Below, in pieces: positions 1-6,742 of a DNA stretch of 64,000 bases. Position numbers and translations under genes: made by a program. Origin of the DNA: Bacteroidales bacterium. Its GTDB lineage: Bacteria; Bacteroidota; Bacteroidia; Bacteroidales; JAADJA01. The stretch is taken from positions 1 through 64,000 of the forward strand of contig JAGVPB010000011.1 in assembly GCA_020052415.1 (NCBI GenBank), in the 5' to 3' direction. Numbering within the stretch: the first letter of the stretch is position 1; each line of letters begins with the position of its first letter. The notes beneath the pieces were generated by a model. It worked only from the letters and a program-made list of their open reading frames with translations. It was not told where the DNA came from and searched no databases.

Positions 1-64
1 CTGCTGTAAATTTTCGTCTTTTTGCTTTCATTTTTCCACTGTTAAAATTACTCTTTTTTTATCC

Positions 65-844
65 TTAACCAGTGGTCGGAATTTTGGGGAGTATTATAGT
101 TGTACTTAAATCATAGCTGTCCCAAACGGTACATTCAATTACTTCTGTTCCCGGGACTGGATATGTAAATGTGATAAGATCATTTGTATAGGTCGTACTG
201 TTTATAACCGTATCCAGCATGACAAGGATCGAATTATTTTCATAGATTCTTTGAACGAACACTCTCCGCAAGGTTGTATCGGTTTGGCTCAAGGCATCAA
301 TTCCAATGCAAAATTGCTGGCCGATGGCCAATGTTGTGTCTCCGGTTATCCTTTGTTTACCGGGTTCATACTCACCACCAGAAAAATTAAGGGCAGGCGG
401 TTGTCCACTGATATTTAAAGTAATTGAGTCTGTATAAAACTCACCCTCAATATCCGTAACCGTAAATGTTAAAACCTCTGTGCCGTTTTCAATATTCGCC
501 TGTATAGCGAAATCGAGCAGTAAAAATTCATTTTCTGTTAGAACCGAATCTAAAATTGTTATTGACGGATTATCCCCGAGCTTGCTGGTAATTCTAAATT
601 CCGACAAAACTTTTCCCGTGTATGTATTCGAAGTCGCCGTGAGGTTGACAATTATAATTTGCAACGGATGACATTCTAAAAAAGTAGTATCCGGTTGGGA
701 TATAGTGATTCTTGGCCTCTTATCAGGAATCGGTGGAATCTCCGCCTCCTTTTTGGAACATGATAACTGGAAAATTATAGAACCAGCTACAAATACCAAT
801 AATACTTTGCTGATTTGACTGTGTAACCTCTTGTTGTTTCTCAT
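65..844 (-). CDS. Putative lipoprotein, paralogue of its upstream neighbour
   Basis: A 259-aa protein of unknown function. It has a basic N-terminus, a hydrophobic stretch (about residues 12-28) and a lipobox-like LSCS whose Cys is followed by Lys-Lys, so it is probably a membrane lipoprotein. The C-terminal ~110 residues align by eye with residues ~55-160 of the lipoprotein encoded just upstream on the same strand: both have GG.Y, GDTT/GDVT, FGI/CIGI, LRRV(F/Y)(V/I)(Q/E)R(I/Y)YEN, a PGTE turn and CTVWD. The two genes are 86 bp apart and probably arose by duplication of this beta-rich domain. The N-terminal half resembles cadherin/Ig-like beta-sandwich sequence but I do not recognise a named family. 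Confidence 0.8.
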   Translation of the reverse strand: MRNNKRLHSQISKVLLVFVAGSIIFQLSCSKKEAEIPPIPDKRPRITISQPDTTFLECHPLQIIIVNLTATSNTYTGKVLSEFRITSKLGDNPSITILDSVLTENEFLLLDFAIQANIENGTEVLTFTVTDIEGEFYTDSITLNISGQPPALNFSGGEYEPGKQRITGDTTLAIGQQFCIGIDALSQTDTTLRRVFVQRIYENNSILVMLDTVINSTTYTNDLITFTYPVPGTEVIECTVWDSYDLSTTIILPKIPTTG

Positions 845-874
845 AATTTGGTTTTTTAATGAAACGATAAAAGT

Positions 875-914
875 AAAAAAAAAAAGAGGAACTCAAAAAA
901 GCTCCTCCTTTTAT
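875..914 (-). terminator. Probable intrinsic terminator
   Basis: Read on the minus strand, a GAGGA/TCCTC hairpin (arms 886-890 and 903-907) is followed by a run of about ten T. It lies just after the stop codon of the 338-aa-frame lipoprotein gene and would end its transcript before the downstream paralogue. Confidence 0.5.
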
Positions 915-930
915 TTCTTAATGTTACAGT

Positions 931-1875
931 TTATTCCTGAATCTTAACATCATACTTAATCGTACTTAAGCCATTAGTTCCTCCCTGATTGACTTCTGTA
1001 ATTTTAATCAATCCAAGCAATTCGGCACCTCCGGTTTTAAAAGCATAAACATCTCCGACTGCAAAACCTTCGCCTGGTGCGGGCATCAGTTCACTGATAA
1101 AGGTTTTATTCAGGGTAGTAAGGAATGGTGATATTCCGGCAATCAATGTATTTTTATCTGTAATTCCATCAAATACACTTGCAGTAATATTAGTTCTTAC
1201 AAATTTTGTAGCGTTTCTGGTAGTCCAGTTCGCAATTGAAGCAAATACATCAAGAACGACATCGTCATTTGGAGCCATTACAGTATGTCCATAAGTATCT
1301 CCATCAAAATAGATCCAGTCAATTTTTTCTGAATTGGCAGCGGCATCAACAATACTGAAGGTTTCACCAGTGACCGAAGCAAATGAACTATTGGGTGCGG
1401 AAGGGTCATAAGAGCCCAATTCAATATTTGTATATGTTGACATTTCAGGGTCAGCAACCTCTGAGGTCACAGTAAATCCTATCGTAGCGCTTTTATCGTT
1501 TTTATCCCACACGGTGCAGGTGAAATCTTCCGTACCTGGAGTAGGATATGCAAAAGTAATTATATCAAGTTGAAATGTGGCACCACTGAATGTCGAGTCA
1601 AGTACGATAACCGTAGCAACATTTTCATAAACCCTCTCAATATAAACCCTCCGGAGGTCTTTGTCACCTTTGCTTGCAGAAATTCCGAAAACAAACTGCT
1701 CACCTACACTTACCGTAACATCACCGTCAACACGTTCCAGGTTAAGTGGCTGATAAATCCCACCTAAAAAGGCAATGGTCGGAGGTAATATTTCTGCTTC
1801 ATCATCCTTTGAACAGGATGACAATATTAGTCCTGCAACAACCAGTAATCCTAATAAATAACTTAATTTTTTCAT
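931..1875 (-). CDS. Putative surface lipoprotein with a beta-sandwich domain
   Basis: I choose the start at the ATG reading MKKLSYLLGL (314 aa). The open frame runs further upstream to 1947, but a TACTTTTG promoter element at 1922-1929 lies inside that extension. A signal peptide with lipobox LSSC is followed by acidic residues (KDDEAE), typical of Bacteroidota surface-exposed lipoproteins. Residues ~35-140 form the domain shared with the next gene downstream (GDVTVSVGEQFVFGI, RRVYIERVYEN, PGTEDFTCTVWD). The C-terminal ~150 residues (YTNIELGSYD, DWIYFDGDTYGH, FVRTNI) are a separate domain seen in many Bacteroidota lipoproteins without known function. No catalytic motif is visible. Confidence 0.82.
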   Translation of the reverse strand: MKKLSYLLGLLVVAGLILSSCSKDDEAEILPPTIAFLGGIYQPLNLERVDGDVTVSVGEQFVFGISASKGDKDLRRVYIERVYENVATVIVLDSTFSGATFQLDIITFAYPTPGTEDFTCTVWDKNDKSATIGFTVTSEVADPEMSTYTNIELGSYDPSAPNSSFASVTGETFSIVDAAANSEKIDWIYFDGDTYGHTVMAPNDDVVLDVFASIANWTTRNATKFVRTNITASVFDGITDKNTLIAGISPFLTTLNKTFISELMPAPGEGFAVGDVYAFKTGGAELLGLIKITEVNQGGTNGLSTIKYDVKIQE

Positions 1876-1921
1876 AGTAAATAATTTTTTTAATTTATAC
1901 AAAGTTGTGATATTCTGTTCG

Positions 1922-1929
1922 CAAAAGTA
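1922..1929 (-). promoter_or_regulatory. Bacteroidota -7 promoter element
   Basis: On the minus strand this reads TACTTTTG, matching TAnnTTTG. It sits 47 bp before the ATG of the lipoprotein gene at 1875. I see no clear TTG at the expected -33 distance. Confidence 0.5.
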
Positions 1930-1980
1930 ATTAAAAACATTAAACACATTGCCGAATCGTTCATATTATTTAAAATTATC

Positions 1981-2204
1981 CTGCCTATTGCCGGCTTGTT
2001 GCTGGTTACTTGTTACTGGCTGCTGGTTGCTGGTTTCGGGTTCTGAGTTCTGAGTTCGTTGCCTACTGCCTACTCCCAACTGCTAACTTCTCATTGCCAA
2101 CTGCTTATTGCCAACTGCTTATTGCCGACTGCCGCTGCCGCTGCCACTGCTACTGCCACTGCCACTTTTTACTTTTATCTTTTTACTTTTATCCTTTATC
2201 TTCC
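1981..2204. repeat. Composite degenerate word repeat, locus 1
   Basis: This 224-bp intergenic block is built of loosely repeated short words in a fixed order on the + strand: a GGTTACTTGTTACTGG part, a TTCTGAG part, a TTGCCAACTGCTTA part, a GCTGCCACTGC part, then TTTTTACTTTTATC words. The same order is found at 6545-6742 (reverse complement) and, shortened, at 52014-52135. It contains several spurious open frames with Leu/Pro/Thr-rich products. It abuts the stop codon of the isoaspartate methyltransferase gene and lies upstream of the lipoprotein promoter. Confidence 0.8.
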
Positions 2205-2855
2205 CTACTCAAAAGCTTTATCTTCCACCAGAGGAACAAATCGAAAAGTACCGTGATTTTCTTCCCCAAAAGTACTATCACCAGTCCTTATGATCCTTTT
2301 CATCACTTGATTATCGGATCCTACCGGAATAACAAGAAATCCACCTGGCTTAAGCTGATGTTTTAATTCAGGAGGGATAAAAGGCGCTCCCGCAGTAACT
2401 ATAATTTTGTCGAAAGGAGCCTGGACCGGAAGACCTTTGTACCCATCTCCATAAATCAGCATTTTGGGATTATATCCTATAGTTGGCAAAAATAATTTGG
2501 TCCTCATATAAAGGCTTTTCTGACGCTCCACCGTATAAACCCGCGCACCAAGCTCCATCAGTACGCAGGTTTGATATCCTGAGCCTGTACCAACCTCCAG
2601 CACCTTTTCACCCTTTTTTATTTCAAGTAATTCGGTTTGAAATGCAACAGTATAAGGTTGTGAAATTGTTTGTCCGGAGCCTATCGGAAAAGGCTTATCC
2701 TCGTAAGCAAATTCAAGAAAAGATGAATCCATGAAAAGATGCCTCGGAACTGTTTCCATTGCCCTTAAAACACCTGAATCATGTATTCCTTTTGACCGGA
2801 TCAGGTTCACCAGTTGCTTCCTTAAACCTTTATGCCTGTAAGTATCCTGTAACAT
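2205..2855 (-). CDS. pcm: Protein-L-isoaspartate O-methyltransferase
   Basis: A 216-aa cytoplasmic SAM-dependent methyltransferase that starts repair of isoaspartyl residues in damaged proteins. The PCMT family signature is complete: VPRHLF near residue 37, the QTISQPYTVA segment, motif I VLEVGTGSGYQT (residues ~85-97), the acidic VYTVER strand end, and the late GGFLVIPVG strand. Length is normal for the family (about 205-230 aa). It stands alone; downstream on the same strand lies the degenerate repeat block and then the lipoprotein genes. Confidence 0.95.
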   Translation of the reverse strand: MLQDTYRHKGLRKQLVNLIRSKGIHDSGVLRAMETVPRHLFMDSSFLEFAYEDKPFPIGSGQTISQPYTVAFQTELLEIKKGEKVLEVGTGSGYQTCVLMELGARVYTVERQKSLYMRTKLFLPTIGYNPKMLIYGDGYKGLPVQAPFDKIIVTAGAPFIPPELKHQLKPGGFLVIPVGSDNQVMKRIIRTGDSTFGEENHGTFRFVPLVEDKAFE

Positions 2856-2896
2856 TGCTTATTTTATTGATGCGATGGATCTGAGTTTACTAAAAA

Positions 2897-3030
2897 GGGT
2901 ATAGGGGAAATAGGGGAAATAAGGGAAATAGTGATATTGAATATTACCAGAAAGGTATAAACAGGAATTTCCCTTATACCCTTATTTCCCTTATACCCAT
3001 ATACCATTATATCCCTTATACCCATCCTTG
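2897..3030. repeat. GGGAAATA/GGGTATAA repeat forming a long inverted repeat
   Basis: The left arm (2897-2929) is made of GGGTATA and GGGGAAATA words; the right arm (2967-2998) is their near-complement built of TTTCCCTTATACCC words. Together they could form an imperfect ~32-bp stem with a ~37-nt loop. Further ATACCATTATATCCCTTATACCC words continue to about 3030. The block lies in the 344-bp gap between pcm and the divergent oxidoreductase gene; a 60-aa open frame through it is an artefact of the repeat. Confidence 0.75.
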
Positions 3031-3155
3031 TCACGTTTTTCAACAATTTCCTTTTTCTCTTTACTCAATATAACTTTTCTTCAGCATTGTAAGAAATGAA
3101 CTGATAGACGTTTATAATTGACATAATATTTCTGCGAAAATAAGCAAACACAATA

Positions 3156-3163
3156 TACCTTTG
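3156..3163 (+). promoter_or_regulatory. Bacteroidota -7 promoter element
   Basis: TACCTTTG matches TAnnTTTG. It lies 36 bp before the ATG at 3200. A possible upstream TTG start at 3161 falls inside this box, which argues for the ATG as the true start. Confidence 0.5.
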
Positions 3164-3199
3164 CCAGCAATTCATTTACTAATTGCAAATTCTTTTAAG

Positions 3200-4189
3200 A
3201 TGTTAAAAATAGGTGTTTTGGGAGCCGGTCACTTAGGTAAAATTCACATTAAATGTATCCGTGAATCAAATGAATATGAACTTTCAGGCTTTTTCGATCC
3301 TGATGAGGAGATTTCTTTAAAGGTGGAAAAAGAATTTAATCTTTACCGTTATCCCGATATCCAAACCCTGGTGAGTGATGTGGACGTGGTTGATATTGTC
3401 ACCCCGACCGTTTCCCATTTTGAATGTGCTTCAATGGCTCTTAAAGGGTTTAAGCACGTTTTTATTGAAAAGCCGGTGGTGAATACGCCGGATGAAGCAA
3501 AACAGTTGATGTCCCTCGCGGATGAAGCCAAGGTTAAGATACAGGTCGGGCATGTAGAGAGGTTTAATCCGGCTTTTACTGCGGTAAAGTCTTACTTCAC
3601 CCAGCCGATGTTTATTGAAACACACCGTTTGGCTCAGTTCAATCCCAGAGGTACGGATGTTCCGGTTATCCTTGATTTGATGATACATGACATTGACATA
3701 GTTTTAAGTGTAGTCAAATCCAACATCCGCAAAATACATGCGAGCGGGGTTCCGGTGGTAAGCGACACGCCCGATATAGCCAATGCCCGGCTGGAATTTG
3801 ACAACGGTTGCGTTGCCAATTTAACGGCAAGCCGGATATCAATGAAAAATATGAGAAAATCAAGGTTTTTTCAAAATGATGCTTATATTTCGGTCAATTT
3901 TTTAGATAAGACAGCCGAAATATTGCGCCTCGAAAATGTTCCTGAACCTGAAAAAGCCGATCCTCTTGCCATGCTTATTGACCTTGGCAAAGGAAAAGGA
4001 ACAAAGCAGATCATTTTCGAAAAGCCGGAAATTCACCCTGTTAATGCCATTAAAACCGAACTTGAAAGTTTTGCTCACGCAATCCTTCACAATAAAACCC
4101 CGATGGTTTCAATTGAAGACGGTTATGCGGCTCTCGACATCGCTTATAAGATCATGGAAAAAATGAACTTTTATAATCGTTTTTTATAA
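3200..4189 (+). CDS. Gfo/Idh/MocA family oxidoreductase
   Basis: A 329-aa NAD(P)-dependent sugar or sugar-nucleotide dehydrogenase. The N-terminal Rossmann motif GVLGAGHLGKIH starts at about residue 5, and HVFIEKP (about residue 90) is the family EKP motif, whose Lys binds the cofactor or substrate. IQVGHVERFNPAF is typical of the C-terminal dimerisation half. The start at ATG 3200 puts the Rossmann fold directly at the N-terminus and follows the TACCTTTG element. It is 13 bp upstream of a lipoprotein gene and then a polyprenyl sugar transferase, so I infer a role in making a sugar for a surface polysaccharide. The substrate cannot be told from sequence. Confidence 0.9.
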   Translation: MLKIGVLGAGHLGKIHIKCIRESNEYELSGFFDPDEEISLKVEKEFNLYRYPDIQTLVSDVDVVDIVTPTVSHFECASMALKGFKHVFIEKPVVNTPDEAKQLMSLADEAKVKIQVGHVERFNPAFTAVKSYFTQPMFIETHRLAQFNPRGTDVPVILDLMIHDIDIVLSVVKSNIRKIHASGVPVVSDTPDIANARLEFDNGCVANLTASRISMKNMRKSRFFQNDAYISVNFLDKTAEILRLENVPEPEKADPLAMLIDLGKGKGTKQIIFEKPEIHPVNAIKTELESFAHAILHNKTPMVSIEDGYAALDIAYKIMEKMNFYNRFL

Positions 4190-4202
4190 TTTCGCACACA
4201 AA

Positions 4203-5132
4203 GTGAAATTGAAATTGAATACAGGAAAAAACTTTATTATTACTGCCTTACTGATCATTCTTTTGGTAATGGAATACTCATGCGAAAAATTTGAAGGCGG
4301 CCAGACTATTCCCTCTTATATAAGTGTTGATAGCTTTCACCTTGTTGCAAATCCGCTGCTTGAGCTTGGTGTTCCCACACAAAACATAAGCGACGTTTGG
4401 GTTTATGTGGATGACCAGATGATCGGCGCTTTTGAATTACCGGCCGAACGAATACCGGTACTTTCGGAAGGGCTGCATAAACTCACTCTGATCGCAGGAA
4501 TAAAATATAATGGTATGTCTGGAACACGGGGGCCTTATCCCTTTTATGAACCGGCAATTGATACTACCTTTATGCTGATCCTTGACAGTATTGTGAAAGT
4601 CAATCCGACAATTACTTATTATAATACAACCTATGCAGCCTGGTATGAAGATTATGAGGATGGAACGATTTCACTTGAACCTTCGGAAGAAAGTGACACA
4701 ATAATGGAATTATACACTTTCGATACGGTTCATCCGGTGTATGGTGATGCATGCGGAACGGCTTTCCTCGATAGCGTTCAAAATCTTCTGGAAGTAGCAA
4801 CTTATCAGGAAGGAGTAAGCGGGATAGAGTTGCCGAAAACTTCCGCTCCCGTTTTTCTTGAAATGGAATACAATGTCAATTATTCGCTGGTTGTCGGATT
4901 GTTTGTAATTATTAATGAAGATGATCCGCCAATCAGGCATCCGATTGTGGTATTGAATCCTACTGACGGTGAATGGAAAAAAATCTATATAAATTTGACC
5001 CCGGCAGTAAGCTATTATTTTAACGCTGATTATTTTAATGTATTTTTCAGGGTGGACAGAACTTCCATTATTGATACGGCAATCATTAAACTGGACAATC
5101 TGAAGTTAATTGCAAATGAAGATCCCAAATGA
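4203..5132 (+). CDS. Putative lipoprotein in a polysaccharide operon
   Basis: A 309-aa protein starting at GTG. The N-terminus is a signal peptide (FIITALLIILLVMEYSC) with a probable lipid-modified Cys followed by EKFEGG. The rest is beta-rich with many aromatic and acidic residues, containing ALNPL/VWVYVDD-like strands and a C-terminal half resembling a carbohydrate-binding jelly roll (GTAFLDS, EWKKIYINLTP, DYFNVFFRV, IIKLDNLKLI). I cannot name a family. Its stop overlaps the start of the sugar transferase by 4 bp (ATGA), so the two are probably translationally coupled, and an outer-membrane or periplasmic role tied to the glycan is likely. Confidence 0.8.
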   Translation: MKLKLNTGKNFIITALLIILLVMEYSCEKFEGGQTIPSYISVDSFHLVANPLLELGVPTQNISDVWVYVDDQMIGAFELPAERIPVLSEGLHKLTLIAGIKYNGMSGTRGPYPFYEPAIDTTFMLILDSIVKVNPTITYYNTTYAAWYEDYEDGTISLEPSEESDTIMELYTFDTVHPVYGDACGTAFLDSVQNLLEVATYQEGVSGIELPKTSAPVFLEMEYNVNYSLVVGLFVIINEDDPPIRHPIVVLNPTDGEWKKIYINLTPAVSYYFNADYFNVFFRVDRTSIIDTAIIKLDNLKLIANEDPK

Positions 5133-6544
5133 ATAAGAATTTACAGGTAGCCAAATATGTTATTGCAGATTTATTATCAGCATCTATAGCATGGATGCTG
5201 TTCTTTATTTACAGGAAATACTCCGTTAATCCTGATGTTGTAACAAACCTGAATGAAATCTTTACTGACAGGAAATTTTATTTGGGGATTGCGATCATTC
5301 CTTTTTTCTGGCTTACCCTTTATATTATCATCGGCACTTATCGGAAAATCTACAGAAAATCGAGGCTGAAAGAACTCAGCCAAACCCTCTCCATTACTTT
5401 TTTCGGTGTCATCTTTATTTTCTTTGCCATCATCCTCGACGATATCATTATTTCCTACAAATCATATTACCAGTCGTTTCTCATTTTAATTTTTCTTCAC
5501 TTCGCCATTACCTATACATTCAGGTTAATTATTACCACCTCGACCATCAGAAAAATACATAATAGAATTATTGGATTTACAAGTATTATCATTGGTGGCA
5601 ATGGTAATGCATTGAAGATTTTTACAGAGATAGAAAATGAAGAGAAATCGAGCGGTAATAAATTTATCGGATTTGTCAGCGCTTCGGAATCCGATTCATT
5701 TTTAATATCGGATTATCTGCCGCACCTGGGAAACATCAATGATCTTTCGAAAGTAATTACTGAGCATAAAGTCGTGGAAGTTATTATTGCTATTGAACGA
5801 TCAGAACAAAAGAAAATCGAGAACATCATTACCGAACTGGAAGATAAAGATGTGGTCATTAAGATCATTCCAAATCTCCAGGATTTCTTAACCGGAGCGG
5901 TCAAAACGGGAGGCATCTGGCATGCTCCCCTCGTTCAAATTTCACCCGACCTTATGCCTGCCTGGCAAATGAGTATGAAGCGTATCATTGATATCCTTGT
6001 CTCTGTAACTGGTATTATTTTATTATTGCCATTGTATATTTTTACTGCTATCGGGGTTAAAATGTCGTCAAGGGGACCGGTGATATTTAAACAGGAGCGA
6101 ATCGGTTTGCATGGCCGTCCGTTTATGATGTATAAATTCAGGTCAATGTACAATGACGCTGAAATGACCGGGCCGCAATTATCTTCGGAAACCGATAACC
6201 GTATAACGCGTTTCGGCCGGTTTATCAGGAAAGTGAGGCTGGATGAGATACCTCAATTTTTTTCGGTATTAAAAGGAAACATGTCGCTCGTAGGCCCGCG
6301 ACCCGAAAGGCAGTTTTTTATTGACCAGATCATTCAGAGAGCGCCGCATTACCGGATGCTGCATAAGGTAAAACCCGGCATTACTTCATGGGGGCAGGTT
6401 AAATTCGGCTATGCATCCAATGTGGACGAAATGATCGAAAGGTTAAAATACGATATTCTTTACATCGAAAATATGTCGCTTGCAATGGATTTGAAAATTC
6501 TCATCTATACTATATTGATTGTGATACAGGGAAGAGGAAAATAA
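5129..6544 (+). CDS. Polyprenyl-phosphate sugar-1-phosphate transferase (WbaP/WcaJ type)
   Basis: A 471-aa inner-membrane enzyme that moves a sugar-1-phosphate onto undecaprenyl phosphate, the first step of a surface polysaccharide repeat unit. Four hydrophobic segments lie in residues ~7-150, followed by a CoA-binding-like Rossmann domain (IIIGGNGNALKIF, ~150-260). A further membrane helix (~285-310) leads into the catalytic bacterial sugar transferase domain with QERIGLHGRPF, MYKFRSM, RFGRFIRK, LDEIPQFF and SLVGPRPE. All expected motifs are present. It is the last gene of the three-gene operon; the composite repeat block follows its stop codon. Confidence 0.93.
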   Translation: MNKNLQVAKYVIADLLSASIAWMLFFIYRKYSVNPDVVTNLNEIFTDRKFYLGIAIIPFFWLTLYIIIGTYRKIYRKSRLKELSQTLSITFFGVIFIFFAIILDDIIISYKSYYQSFLILIFLHFAITYTFRLIITTSTIRKIHNRIIGFTSIIIGGNGNALKIFTEIENEEKSSGNKFIGFVSASESDSFLISDYLPHLGNINDLSKVITEHKVVEVIIAIERSEQKKIENIITELEDKDVVIKIIPNLQDFLTGAVKTGGIWHAPLVQISPDLMPAWQMSMKRIIDILVSVTGIILLLPLYIFTAIGVKMSSRGPVIFKQERIGLHGRPFMMYKFRSMYNDAEMTGPQLSSETDNRITRFGRFIRKVRLDEIPQFFSVLKGNMSLVGPRPERQFFIDQIIQRAPHYRMLHKVKPGITSWGQVKFGYASNVDEMIERLKYDILYIENMSLAMDLKILIYTILIVIQGRGK

Positions 6545-6742
6545 GAGGGGAGGAGCAGTGGCAGTAGGAAGTGACAGCAGCAGTAGCAGGGGCAATAAGC
6601 AGTCGGCAATAAGCAGCCAGTAACAAGTAACCAGTAACCAGTAACAAGCAACAACCAACAAGCAACTGGATAAAAGGCAGTAGGCCGTCGGCAAAAGGAA
6701 CCCAGAACTCCAAACTCAGAACCCGGAACTTCGAACTCCCCC
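6545..6742. repeat. Composite degenerate word repeat, locus 2
   Basis: The ~198 bp between the convergent sugar transferase and sprA genes are filled by the reverse complement of the locus 1 words: GGCAGTAG and AGCAGCAG, then GGCAATAAGCAGTC, CAGTAACAAGTAACC, and at the end CAGAACTC and GGAACTTCGAACTC. Relative to the gene ending beside it (sugar transferase here, pcm at locus 1) the orientation is the same. Open frames of 67-83 aa on the minus strand are by-products. Confidence 0.8.

Noticed and set aside
1981-2204. CRISPR array
   Set aside because: Words are 6-14 bp, drift continuously and have no constant repeat with unique spacers; no cas genes in the window.
2010-2366. Open frames of 61-118 aa on the + strand (Leu/Cys/Pro-rich products)
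   Set aside because: They exist only because the degenerate word repeat lacks stop codons; they run antisense into pcm and have no family resemblance.
2864-3046. A 60-aa minus-strand frame in the GGGAAATA repeat
   Set aside because: Repeat-derived composition (Ile/Pro/Ser words), no recognisable protein.
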